From: Planctomycetota bacterium
GTDB taxonomy: Bacteria > Planctomycetota > Planctomycetia > Gemmatales > Gemmataceae
Assembly (NCBI GenBank): GCA_021781415.1
Contig: JAJXWW010000080.1
Location: 1-54,557, forward strand
DNA: 54,557 bases
Direction: 5' to 3'
In this document: in pieces, positions 45,688-54,134 of the stretch
Layout: the number at the start of each line of letters is the position of its first letter
Position numbering within the stretch: position 1 is the first letter of the stretch
Made by a program: the position numbers and the translations under genes
Notes under the pieces: generated by a model
Database searches by the model: none
Told to the model about the DNA's origin: nothing
Seen by the model: only the letters and a program-made list of their open reading frames with translations

Positions 45688-47889
45688 CTAGAACTGCACC
45701 GGCATGCAGACTTGTTCGAGCAGTTTTTCGCATTTCTCTTGGAGGAGATCGGCGAGATTGGGTAGCGGTTGTCCCTCCGGCAGCGCTTCCGTCAGGCTGA
45801 GGACGAAGCGCGGCAGGGCGGAGAGTGCGGCGAAGGTGTCCAGGGAGACCGGTTCCACGCGCGCGTGGCGGCCGCGCCGTTCCGCTTCTTGCCACAGTGA
45901 CTTGCTTTTGCCGGAGAGCGAGAGGTCGTCTTCTGGACGCAGCAAAATCAGGTGATCGACGACGCTCGGCTCGATTTCGAGGGCGGCCAATTTGGTGCCC
46001 AGATCGCGCGGCTTGGCCGGGCCGCGCCCGAGAAACAAGCCGATGCCCACCTTCCACGGTTGACCGTCCTTGCACACCCAATGCGCGATGCTCAACGCGC
46101 CGTAGGTCGGATGATCGCCGAAGGACCATTCGCCGACGACGTGATGCAAGCGCCACGGTCCCACCTTGACGCCGTGTTCGTGACACAATTGCAAAAAGGA
46201 GCCGAGTCCCGATTGCAATTCGCGCGTCGCTCCGGTCAGCGCCCCTTCCGGTTCCAAGCGTCGCCGAGCGGCCCGCACTTCTTGATCCCAAGAAGAAGAG
46301 AGGGCAATCGGATCGCCGGGAGACGTGGGGACAACCGACTCCGAGACGGCGTCTACTCCAGCGGAATCGGATGGAGCCGACCCAGAGACTGGAGATTCGA
46401 CGACGACGACGGATTTGACTTCCGTTGGAAGATCGGGAATGTCCTTCAAACGGTTTTCAACAAGGGGAGTCGATTCCGCCGTCTCCACTTCATCGCGTCT
46501 TCTCGTGGGCTTGTCGTCTTCCGCGCTGTAAGCGACCCGGTCGAATTGATGGCGAAACTGTTGCAGCATGTCGCGCAGGGTCGGTTCGGTGCGGGCCACG
46601 AGGGCGATTTGCTCCTCGGTGAACGGGAAGATCGGCGACAACTCGGCGGCGTCGGGCAGTTTCTCCAGGGCCGGACGCAGTCGCGCTTCGACGATGGCTC
46701 GCACCAGATCCAAAGGCGGCGCTTCGAGGCGCAGCGTCTTGAGAGTTCCGTGGTTGGGCAAGTGGATGGGATTATTTAAGCGATCTTGAATGTAGCCGTC
46801 CAGCGAGGGGACGAAGCGGTTCCATAAGCCGCGCTCGGCGAAGATGAGGAAGCAGATGCCGTCGAGATGGTGCATCGACTGCACGATGCCGGCGAAAAAG
46901 CTCTCCGCCGTGCGATGGCCGTCGTCGCTGCGCCGCGCCAGCAACAAATCTTCGAGCTGATCGAAGGCGACGACTACCGGAATACTGAGTTCTTGCAGTA
47001 CCTGCATGATCGACTTGAACAGGGCCAGTACGAGGTCTTGGCGCGTCGGTCGAACGTGGAAATCGAGTTCGGCAAAACCGTAGGTGAGGAATCCGGCCAG
47101 TTCCGATTCGTCGTGCAGCAGCACGGCGCGGGCGAAACCTTCGAGGATGTGGCGGCGCATCAGGCCGGCGGCGTCGTGCTTCTCGCCGCGCGCGATGCGC
47201 GCGCACACTAACTCGACCACCTTCGCCGTATCGATTCCCGCCTCGCCACAGGCTCGAAGCAGACCCCCGGGCTGAAACGGCACGGTGCAGGGGCGCGAGA
47301 GCGTGTCGATCAGCCATTGCGTCCTTTCCTGCGCTTGGGAGCCGCCCAGACCCAAGCGGCGCGCCCAGCGGCCCAACCCGGGCGCGGGGAATAGATCGAG
47401 TCGATCCGCCGTCGGCAGTTGCACGAGGGCATCCCGCAGCAGATTGCGCACCAACTGCTCGCCGATATAGTCCAGCGGGCGCGCGTTCTTTTGCTTGCCG
47501 CCGCCCAGCAGCGTGTCGATCAACTGAAAGAGCAGGTATTCCAAGAAATCGCTGTCGCGCTGATAGGTTCCGGGAGTGACGAGCAACTGCCAAGCTCCGT
47601 CGGTCCCGTGCTTGATCGAATGCAAGAGGTGCGTCTTGCCGGACCCTTTGCTACCCAAGACCGGCACGACTTCCGAATGCGTGGTCGGCGTATAGCGATA
47701 CAGATCGACGACGCCGAGCAGTTGTTCGCGCTCTCGAACGAACAACTCGGGCACGTGGTAGAGTGCGCACACCTCGTCGTCGGGGTTGCGCGCGAAATAG
47801 TTGCGAAACGGATTGCCGGTGCGGCGCAGCAACTCCAAGGCGCGCTCCGGCAAACTACGAACGGCGGCGGCAGTGGTGGCGGCGGACAT
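45688..47889 (-). CDS. large P-loop ATPase of unknown system
   Basis: A 733-residue protein. The N-terminal NTPase domain has Walker A GSKGSGKTH (residues 79-87), Walker B VVVAFDQLED (about 305-314) and a sensor-like FLIFAERGLWNRF (about 347-359). After a variable acidic linker (about 460-560), a separate C-terminal domain (about 560-733) includes GPWRLHHVVGEWSFGDHP and HWVCKDGQPWKVGIGLFLGRG, which could be a nuclease-like or binding fold (guess). It resembles ORC1/AAA-type ATPases in style. Its upstream partner is the 47993 gene, same strand, 103 bases away. Confidence 0.8.
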   Translation of the reverse strand: MSAATTAAAVRSLPERALELLRRTGNPFRNYFARNPDDEVCALYHVPELFVREREQLLGVVDLYRYTPTTHSEVVPVLGSKGSGKTHLLHSIKHGTDGAWQLLVTPGTYQRDSDFLEYLLFQLIDTLLGGGKQKNARPLDYIGEQLVRNLLRDALVQLPTADRLDLFPAPGLGRWARRLGLGGSQAQERTQWLIDTLSRPCTVPFQPGGLLRACGEAGIDTAKVVELVCARIARGEKHDAAGLMRRHILEGFARAVLLHDESELAGFLTYGFAELDFHVRPTRQDLVLALFKSIMQVLQELSIPVVVAFDQLEDLLLARRSDDGHRTAESFFAGIVQSMHHLDGICFLIFAERGLWNRFVPSLDGYIQDRLNNPIHLPNHGTLKTLRLEAPPLDLVRAIVEARLRPALEKLPDAAELSPIFPFTEEQIALVARTEPTLRDMLQQFRHQFDRVAYSAEDDKPTRRRDEVETAESTPLVENRLKDIPDLPTEVKSVVVVESPVSGSAPSDSAGVDAVSESVVPTSPGDPIALSSSWDQEVRAARRRLEPEGALTGATRELQSGLGSFLQLCHEHGVKVGPWRLHHVVGEWSFGDHPTYGALSIAHWVCKDGQPWKVGIGLFLGRGPAKPRDLGTKLAALEIEPSVVDHLILLRPEDDLSLSGKSKSLWQEAERRGRHARVEPVSLDTFAALSALPRFVLSLTEALPEGQPLPNLADLLQEKCEKLLEQVCMPVQF

Positions 47890-47992
47890 GATCCCTCCCG
47901 TGGTCGGTTAGCAGTAGCCAATAAGCAGTAAGCAATGAGCGGTACGCGGACGATTCTCGTTCGCGCACCGCTTCCTGCATACCCCGCCCTGC

Positions 47993-48805
47993 CTACTGTT
48001 TGCGGATGCTGGCGTAGTACGCGATTTCGTGGCCGATGAGCAGGACGTAGGGCGGTTCGGGGATGTCGTAGAGTGGGCCGGTCCAGGGGTGCAAATAGAT
48101 TCGATTGAGGTCGTGGAGTCGGCGCAACGTGTCGTGGAACGTACCGATGCTGGACGGCGCGACTTGGCGATAGAGGTGCGGCAGCGGGCAATCTTCCGAT
48201 GCACCGGCGTGCTGCCAGCGCGCCAATTCCTCAAGCACGGCATCGGCCAGATCGGGCGTCGACGGAGTTGCGGGCGAAGCCGAGCCTGATTCGTTGAGGA
48301 ACTCGGCAAACAGCGACTTCAGATTCCCCGCCCCGCCGCGCTCCGTGGAGCCTTCTAGTTTGCAGGTGTGTTGAAGCACTTTATCGACGTTGGCCTTCAT
48401 GGCTTCGATGCTCTGCTGCATCCGGCGAGTCGCCGTCAATAATTCGAGGCTTTCGTGCTGCCGGGTTTCGAGCGCGCGAACGAAATCCTCCAACACCTGA
48501 CGCGGGCTTACTTGACCGAGCAGATACGCCAATCCCTTTTCGGTAATGGCGCACAGCGGGGCGGCCGTTTTCTTCTTGACGAGGGTAAGCGCGCCTCCGG
48601 CCTCGCCGTTCTCGGTCGAACCTCCGTCGGTGGTTGCGAACGAGAGATAGCCTTCTTCTTGGCAGCGGTGAGCGGCTTGCTTACCGGCAGCGTTGGTGGG
48701 GAAGAGTCCGGGATTGCTTTTATTACCGTGCAAGGGAACGGCGTCGGCAGCGGCGGCTGCTCGACTCAGTGCCGCGAGGATCAATTGATTCGATTTGTCG
48801 GCCAC
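47993..48805 (-). CDS. winged-helix/coiled-coil protein, partner of ATPase
   Basis: A 270-residue protein, family not recognised. An N-terminal winged-helix-like domain (about 30-100; AAHRCQEEGYLSF..., CAITEKGLAYLLG) is followed by a coiled coil (about 100-150; LETRQHESLELLTATRRMQQ...). A variable linker follows, then a second winged-helix-like region (about 190-270; PHLYRQVAPSSIGTFHDTLRRLHDLNRIYLHPWTG). It precedes the ATPase gene, same strand. The layout suggests DNA-binding with an NTPase partner; function is unknown. Confidence 0.75.
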   Translation of the reverse strand: MADKSNQLILAALSRAAAAADAVPLHGNKSNPGLFPTNAAGKQAAHRCQEEGYLSFATTDGGSTENGEAGGALTLVKKKTAAPLCAITEKGLAYLLGQVSPRQVLEDFVRALETRQHESLELLTATRRMQQSIEAMKANVDKVLQHTCKLEGSTERGGAGNLKSLFAEFLNESGSASPATPSTPDLADAVLEELARWQHAGASEDCPLPHLYRQVAPSSIGTFHDTLRRLHDLNRIYLHPWTGPLYDIPEPPYVLLIGHEIAYYASIRKQ

Positions 48806-48907
48806 GATGCCCCTCCTTGGGTTTGGACGCTCGGTTTCGGATGCGTGCCAGGATTATCGCAATTTACCGAAATCGTGCAAGTCCAGGAATCGGCGGAAGG
48901 CGGAAGA

Positions 48908-48968
48908 CAGTAGCCAGTAGTCAGTAGAACCGATCGCTCTTCGTCTACCGACTACTGACTACTTACTA
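48908..48968. repeat. CAGTAGTC inverted repeat downstream of the peroxiredoxin gene
   Basis: CAGTAGCCAGTAGTCAGTAG (48908-48927) faces CTACCGACTACTGACTACT in the gap between the peroxiredoxin stop and the winged-helix gene start. It resembles the imperfect heptamer families (26711 and 47910-47937). Confidence 0.6.
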
Positions 48969-48974
48969 CTGCAT

Positions 48975-49562
48975 CTAACTGCCGTGTTTCGAGAAATACT
49001 CTTTCGAGCCTTGGGGATTGGGCTTGATGGTGTCGCCGCCCGGCTTCCAGTTGGCGGGGCAGACTTCGCCGTGCTTCTCGAAGTATTGCAGCGCGTCCAG
49101 CACGCGCAAGGCTTCGTCCACGCTGCGGCCCAGCGGAAGATCGTTGATGGTAATGTGCCGCACGACACCTTCGCGGTCGATGACGAACAGGCCACGCAGG
49201 GCGACGCCGCCTTCGAGCAGCACGCCGTAATCGCGGCTGATCGACTTGTTCAAATCCGAGACCAGCGGGTATTTCAGATCGCCGAGGCCGCCGTCCTTGC
49301 GCGGCGTTTTGATCCAGGCGAGATGGCTATACTCGCTGTCCACCGACGCGCCGAGCAACTGACAGCCACGCTTCTCAAACTCCGCCGCCTTGTCGCTAAA
49401 CGCGATGATCTCCGTCGGACAGACGAACGTAAAGTCGAGCGGATAGAAGAACAGGATGACGTACTTGCCCTTGTACTGCGACAGGGACACTTTCTTAAAT
49501 TCGCCGCCCACTACCGCCGTGGCCGTGAAATCGGGAGCCGGTTTTTGAACGTGTGCAATCAC
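48975..49562 (-). CDS. typical 2-Cys peroxiredoxin (AhpC/Prx1 type)
   Basis: A 195-residue thiol peroxidase. The peroxidatic Cys48 lies in FTFVCPTE, and the resolving Cys168 in [11 protein letters not shown]. The C-terminal YF-type motif is present in modified form ([10 protein letters not shown]). It reduces hydrogen peroxide with thioredoxin or an AhpF-like partner, not seen nearby. The GTG at 49562 has AGGAG 8 nt upstream. Confidence 0.95.
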   Translation of the reverse strand: MIAHVQKPAPDFTATAVVGGEFKKVSLSQYKGKYVILFFYPLDFTFVCPTEIIAFSDKAAEFEKRGCQLLGASVDSEYSHLAWIKTPRKDGGLGDLKYPLVSDLNKSISRDYGVLLEGGVALRGLFVIDREGVVRHITINDLPLGRSVDEALRVLDALQYFEKHGEVCPANWKPGGDTIKPNPQGSKEYFSKHGS

Positions 49563-49733
49563 GAAAGAACTCCTTTGTGTTTGTGGTTTGTGGAAGAGTC
49601 GCCTCGCATTCGCTGGGACGACGCGCTCAATACCTACCCTGCTTTCCTAGGAATTTCCGCTCTTCCCGCATAGACAACCCCCTCATCCCTCTCGCTCCCT
49701 AGCCCTCGAATGGGGACGAAGCGTCACTTCCGC

Positions 49734-49762
49734 GGCGAACCGGCAGTTCCCGCTGCCGGGTT
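49734..49762. repeat. REP-like palindromic unit
   Basis: GGCGAACCGGCAG..CGCTGCCGGGTT, inverse orientation to the 12873 and 17236 units. GGCAG..CTGCC can fold. Confidence 0.65.
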
Positions 49763-49788
49763 TTCGGTGGCAAATTCGCACCTCACTC

Positions 49789-49817
49789 TTGACGCTTTCG
49801 ACTCGGCCATCTACTCT
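49789..49817 (+). promoter_or_regulatory. weak promoter candidate
   Basis: TTGACG, 17-base spacer, TACTCT, 54 bases before the DUF1559 ATG. The -10 match is poor. Confidence 0.3.
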
Positions 49818-49871
49818 TGGTATTACCTTGTATAACTCGGTATAACCCAGTAAGACTCAAGGGAGAGAGTG

Positions 49872-50786
49872 ATGAAGCATTGCCGGAGCCGAAGAGCGTT
49901 CACGTTGATTGAATTGTTGGTGGTCATCGCCATCATCGCGATCCTCATCGGCCTGCTGTTGCCGGCGGTGCAGAAGGTGCGCGATACCGCCGCCCGGCTG
50001 AATTGTGCGAATAACTTGAAGCAGATTGGTCTGGCGCTTCAAAACTATCACGGCGTCGCGAACTGTTTCCCGCCCGGCTACTTCGACGGCGATACCAGTC
50101 GAAGCAACCTCGCGTCCTCGGACGTGGGGCCAGGCTGGGGTTGGGGAGCGATTCTGTTACCCTATCTCGAACAGAACAATGTATACAACCAAATCGACTT
50201 TCGGCAAACGGTGGGTATCGTCCCGATGTCGCGGCAGTTCTTGAACGTCTACGGCTGTCCGTCCGATCCCAATCAACAGGCATTCACCGTGGCCAATACG
50301 AATACGGTCGTCGCCCACGGTAACTACACCGGTTGCATCGGCACTTTGGAGACCAGCGCCTATGTGGGCAACAACACGGGCATCTTTCTCCGCAACAGCT
50401 GTTATCGCGTCGCCAATGTTAGCGACGGACTGAGCAACACCATCTTCGTCGGCGAGCGGTCGAGCAATCATTCGCTCTCGACGTGGACGGGCGCGGTTCC
50501 CGGCGGCTTGGTCCCAGCCCTGCGCGCGCCAGCATCGGCGGGCGGTCCGTTGGCCAATGCCGAAACCGCTCAAGCGCTCGTTCTCTCCCACGGCAATCGC
50601 TACCACCTACCGAGTTTGGATCAACCGCGCTGGGACGCCGATACGTTCTTTAGCCTTCATACGCCGCGCGGAGCCAATTTTTTGTTCGGCGACGGTTCGG
50701 TGCATTATCTGAGTAGCGGCATCAATGGATTGACCTATGAGGCCATGTGTACCATTGCCGGAGGCGAAACGTTGGGCGATTGGTGA
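49872..50786 (+). CDS. DUF1559 protein with prepilin-type N-terminus, copy 1
   Basis: A 304-residue, planctomycete-typical DUF1559 protein. It begins with a type IV prepilin-like leader: [30 protein letters not shown]. The domain has the conserved [14 protein letters not shown] and the C-terminal [27 protein letters not shown]. It is likely exported and processed by a prepilin peptidase. The ATG at 49872 is favoured by AGGGAGAG 5-6 nt upstream. Confidence 0.93.
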   Translation: MKHCRSRRAFTLIELLVVIAIIAILIGLLLPAVQKVRDTAARLNCANNLKQIGLALQNYHGVANCFPPGYFDGDTSRSNLASSDVGPGWGWGAILLPYLEQNNVYNQIDFRQTVGIVPMSRQFLNVYGCPSDPNQQAFTVANTNTVVAHGNYTGCIGTLETSAYVGNNTGIFLRNSCYRVANVSDGLSNTIFVGERSSNHSLSTWTGAVPGGLVPALRAPASAGGPLANAETAQALVLSHGNRYHLPSLDQPRWDADTFFSLHTPRGANFLFGDGSVHYLSSGINGLTYEAMCTIAGGETLGDW

Positions 50787-50936
50787 CGGAACTCGTATCA
50801 AGTAGCCGCGAAAGAAATAGGCAGAACTACGCCATCGAATCGGCGCATGGAATGCCTCTCGATTCGACTTGGTGACGCGGCGGGGGAACTCTCATAAGAT
50901 GATGATGTCCCTTGTCGTCGAACCGAGTGTCCCGCC

Positions 50937-51578
50937 ATGCGTGTACTCCCACGCCTTCGATCTTGGAAACTTTTGCGATACCGCTTGTGTGTAACAGGCG
51001 TGGCAATCGTCTATCTGCTCGTCGCGCTGGAGATTCCTCTACCCGTTTTCGCTCACAAAGAGTCCGGTCAGTCGTTTCCTTGCCAGGACCATCCCTGCGG
51101 CTGCGAGTCGGCGGAACAATGCTGGCGCGGCTGCTGCTGTTTCACCGTGGAGGAGCGGTGGGAATGGGCGCGGGCGCATGGTGTCGAGCCGCCCGCCTAT
51201 GCCGAGAAGCCCAAAGCGCCAGAGAACGCGGGCGGATGGAACACGGTCAAGCTGCGCGACCGCGCTCGGGGAGCCAGCGAAGCGAAGCGTTGTTGCAACG
51301 CCAAGACCGAACGAGCCTCGTGCTGCCAAACGACGGCGAAAAATGCGGGTAAGCCGTCGTCTTCCGAAGGGCGCATCCGTTGGACGACGGCGCTGAGAGC
51401 CTGGCAATGTCGGGGTGCATCGACGCTATGGATCAGCCTCGGTTCGGTGCTGCCCGCTTCGCCGCGCGCCGTTTGGATTCTTGAAGAGACTCCGCCCATC
51501 TGGATGCGTCCGTTCTCAATCCGCGCCGACAAAATCGCCTCGATTCCTCTCGATCCTCCACCTCGGATGTCACTGTAG
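50937..51578 (+). CDS. Cys-rich membrane protein (CGC/CCC motif)
   Basis: A 213-residue protein with a membrane segment near the N-terminus (VTGVAIVYLLVALEIPLPVFA). Then a dense Cys motif: FPCQDHPCGCESAEQCWRGCCCFT (about residues 47-70), then CC, CC pairs at about 120 and 130. The second half has a second weakly hydrophobic stretch. It could bind metals or form disulfides outside the cell; there is no family assignment. It lies between two DUF1559 genes on the same strand. Confidence 0.75.
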   Translation: MRVLPRLRSWKLLRYRLCVTGVAIVYLLVALEIPLPVFAHKESGQSFPCQDHPCGCESAEQCWRGCCCFTVEERWEWARAHGVEPPAYAEKPKAPENAGGWNTVKLRDRARGASEAKRCCNAKTERASCCQTTAKNAGKPSSSEGRIRWTTALRAWQCRGASTLWISLGSVLPASPRAVWILEETPPIWMRPFSIRADKIASIPLDPPPRMSL

Positions 51579-51659
51579 GTTGGGTCCGTCGGCCCAACCC
51601 GCGCCCACTCCGCGCCTTCGTTTACCTTGTTGCGAAGCACAAAAAAGCAGCGCTCCGAT

Positions 51660-51714
51660 AAGCCCGGAGCGCGAGCGACGGGCTGGCATCTTCCATCGCT
51701 CGCGCTCCGGGCTT
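51660..51714. terminator. AAGCCCGGAGCG-family palindrome, copy 3
   Basis: 19-bp arms (51660-51678, 51696-51714) with a 17-base spacer. Downstream of the Cys-rich gene and before the second DUF1559 gene. The arms are identical in sequence to copies 1 and 2. Confidence 0.75.
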
Positions 51715-51761
51715 ATGGGAGGGAGTTAAGGGGACATTCCGTATCGTGAAAGGATCATACC

Positions 51762-52616
51762 ATGAAAATACGTCGAGGATTCACGCTCATCGAATTGTTG
51801 GTCGTCATCGCCATCATCGCCGTACTGATCGGCTTGCTGTTGCCCGCCGTCCAGCAAGTGCGCGAGGCGGCCAGCCGCGCCTCGTGCAACAACAACTTGA
51901 AGCAACTGGGCACGGCGGCCCACAATTTCGCGGGTACATTCGGCTGTTTGCCGACCGAATACGTCCCGGAGCCGGGTCAGTCGCAGCTCGGCGGGGGCTA
52001 TCCGTATCCAGATCAGGACTGGCACGTTCAGCTGATGGCCTACGTCGAACAGCAGAATCAAGTGCAATTCGTCAACGGGGTGCTGACGCCGGTCAATGCG
52101 GCGACGGACCCGCTGAAGCTGTTTCTCTGCCCGAGCCGAGGCTTTCGCTCGGGGCAGGCTTCGCCGAACGCGCCCTCGGCTTCACCTCCCTATGGCGGCA
52201 TCAGCGACTACGGCTATTACCTCCTCGTGCCGTGGGTTGTGCCCGGCGCGCAGTGCATCCTGTGGAATCCTTCCGGCGTCGGCCTGGCGCAGATCACCAA
52301 TACGAACGGCTCGTCCAACACGGCGCTCCTCACTCACCTGGGCGTCAATCCAAAGGAATACAGCTACGGTCCTACCACTTGGTTCGATTGCAACAATGCG
52401 ACGAGCGGAACCAGTATGCCGGACGTTCAAGTACCGTTAGGCGCGTATCTCTCGCCCAACACCTACTCGCCGCCGGTCCTCAGTTCTCCGCATCCGGGCA
52501 TCAACCTCGTCCTCTTCGCCGATGCCCACGTTCAACCGATTACCCACGACTGGCTGACGCAAAATCAAAATCATGTGTGGTCCTGGTTGAACGCGACCCC
52601 GATTCAGCTGCCGTGA
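51762..52616 (+). CDS. DUF1559 protein with prepilin-type N-terminus, copy 2
   Basis: A 284-residue DUF1559 protein: [47 protein letters not shown] at the start (with the Glu of the prepilin leader). The C-terminal block is divergent: [17 protein letters not shown] instead of the GDGSV motif. Same strand as the Cys-rich gene. Probably a surface pseudopilin-like subunit. Confidence 0.92.
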   Translation: MKIRRGFTLIELLVVIAIIAVLIGLLLPAVQQVREAASRASCNNNLKQLGTAAHNFAGTFGCLPTEYVPEPGQSQLGGGYPYPDQDWHVQLMAYVEQQNQVQFVNGVLTPVNAATDPLKLFLCPSRGFRSGQASPNAPSASPPYGGISDYGYYLLVPWVVPGAQCILWNPSGVGLAQITNTNGSSNTALLTHLGVNPKEYSYGPTTWFDCNNATSGTSMPDVQVPLGAYLSPNTYSPPVLSSPHPGINLVLFADAHVQPITHDWLTQNQNHVWSWLNATPIQLP

Positions 52617-52648
52617 TAGACCGACACGGGCGATGGAGGCCGAACGAG

Positions 52649-52724
52649 GGCGAACCGGCTGCGTTAGCTGCCGGGTGGATTGGACGCACGGCCTCCACCC
52701 CGCAGCTAACGCAGCTGGTTCGCC
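52649..52724. repeat. REP-like units facing each other
   Basis: GGCGAACCGGCTGCGTTAGC..GGGTGG (52649-52678) and its near-complement (52695-52724) have 2 mismatches over 30 bp. It forms a long hairpin after the DUF1559 gene and before the PQQ gene. Confidence 0.75.
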
Positions 52725-52854
52725 GTCTCGCCGCTCCGCGGTACGGACTTCGAGATGGTGGAGTTGCAACGAGCGGGATGCTATATTGATCCCTGGCTCT
52801 CCGCTTTCTCGTTGCGAGAGATCGTCGTTCCAACCACCGAGGGGCTTCGTCACC

Positions 52855-54123
52855 ATGCAAACGCATATCCATCGTTTCTGGATCGCTTGTGTCGCTTTTG
52901 CGTCGATGTCCGGTTTCGTCGTCGCGGGCGATTGGCCGCGCTTCCGCGGTCCCAACGGAACGGGAGTCGTCGCGGATAAAGACGTGCCAGTCGAGTGGAC
53001 GGAGAAGAATTACTTGTGGAAAACGCCCGTCCCCGGCGTCGGTCATTCGTCGCCGATCGTACACTCCGGCCGAGTATTCTTGCAGTCGGCCTCGAACGAC
53101 GGCAAGGAACGCTGGCTGCTCTGCTTCGATGCCGTCAAAGGGGACATGCTGTGGAAACAACCGTCGTCCGGTCGCCGGGCGCACATACACAATCTGAACT
53201 CTTTGGCTTCCTCGACGCCGGCCACCGATGGCGAACGCGTGTACGCCCTCTTCTGGGACGGCGATAACATCCACCTGAACGCCTTCAATTTCAAGAACGG
53301 CAAACCGCTGTGGCAAAAGGATCTCGGCGGTTTTAAGAGTCAACACGGCGTCGGCCATTCGCCCATTGTGATCGATGGCAAAGTCATCGTGGCCAACGAT
53401 CAAGACGGCTCCGCCCGCTTGCTGGCCTTCGACGCGCGCGACGGTGAACCGCTGTGGCAGACGGAACGCAAGGCGTTTCGTGCCTGCTACTCGACTCCAT
53501 TCGTCCGCGAGATCGAGAACGGCGGCAAGGAGTTGATCGTCGCCAGCTCGGCGGGAGTCGCCGGCTACAATCCCGCCGACGGTAAAGCCAACTGGTGGTA
53601 CACCTGGAAATTCGCCAAGGCTCCTCTGCGAACGGTCGCCTCGCCGATTCTGGCCAACAATCTGATCATCGCCACCAGCGGCGATGGAGCGGGGGACCGC
53701 GACATCATCGCCGTCAAACTCGGCTCCAAGGGCGAGGCAAGCCGCGACACGCTGGTCTGGGAGAATCGCAAGAATTACCCGTTCCCCTACGTCCCGTGCC
53801 CGTTGGCCCGAGGCGATTACGTTTACAGCGTACACGATAAGGGCGTCGCTTCGTGCCATGCCACGGCTACCGGCGAGGAAATGTGGAACGAACGCCTCGA
53901 TGCCAGCGGATTCACGGCCTCGCCGATTCTGGTGGACGGCAAGATCTACGCCGTCGCCAACAATGGAACCGTTCACGTCTTAGAGGCGGCGACGAAGTAC
54001 AAGACGTTGGCCGCCAACAAACTCGGCGAACGAGTCTCGTCCAGCCCCGCCGTGGCCGACAATCGCTTGTTCGTTCGCGGCGAGAAACATCTGTTCTGCA
54101 TCGGCCAACCCGCCGTCAAATAA
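52855..54123 (+). CDS. PQQ-like beta-propeller repeat protein
   Basis: A 422-residue exported protein (signal ACVAFASMSGFVVAG). It has a BamB/PQQ-dehydrogenase-like propeller with repeats of the type VFLQSASNDGKERWLLCFDAVKGDMLW, ARLLAFDARDGEPLWQ and VYSVHDKGVASCHATATGEEMW. The N-terminal DWPRFRGPNGTG block is typical of planctomycete PQQ-like proteins. No PQQ or dehydrogenase catalytic loop is evident, so it is likely structural or binding. ATG 52855; the frame is open back to 52633 without family sequence. Confidence 0.92.
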   Translation: MQTHIHRFWIACVAFASMSGFVVAGDWPRFRGPNGTGVVADKDVPVEWTEKNYLWKTPVPGVGHSSPIVHSGRVFLQSASNDGKERWLLCFDAVKGDMLWKQPSSGRRAHIHNLNSLASSTPATDGERVYALFWDGDNIHLNAFNFKNGKPLWQKDLGGFKSQHGVGHSPIVIDGKVIVANDQDGSARLLAFDARDGEPLWQTERKAFRACYSTPFVREIENGGKELIVASSAGVAGYNPADGKANWWYTWKFAKAPLRTVASPILANNLIIATSGDGAGDRDIIAVKLGSKGEASRDTLVWENRKNYPFPYVPCPLARGDYVYSVHDKGVASCHATATGEEMWNERLDASGFTASPILVDGKIYAVANNGTVHVLEAATKYKTLAANKLGERVSSSPAVADNRLFVRGEKHLFCIGQPAVK

Positions 54124-54134
54124 GGAGGAAGCCC

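Larger units (their letters stand above)
49563..49871. other. intergenic region 49563-49871
   Basis: A divergent gap between the peroxiredoxin and the first DUF1559 gene. It contains a REP-like unit at 49734-49762 and a weak promoter-like pair at 49789-49817. The TATAACTCGGTATAACC string (around 49831) is a short direct repeat before the DUF1559 start, possibly an operator. No gene is supported. Confidence 0.45.
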
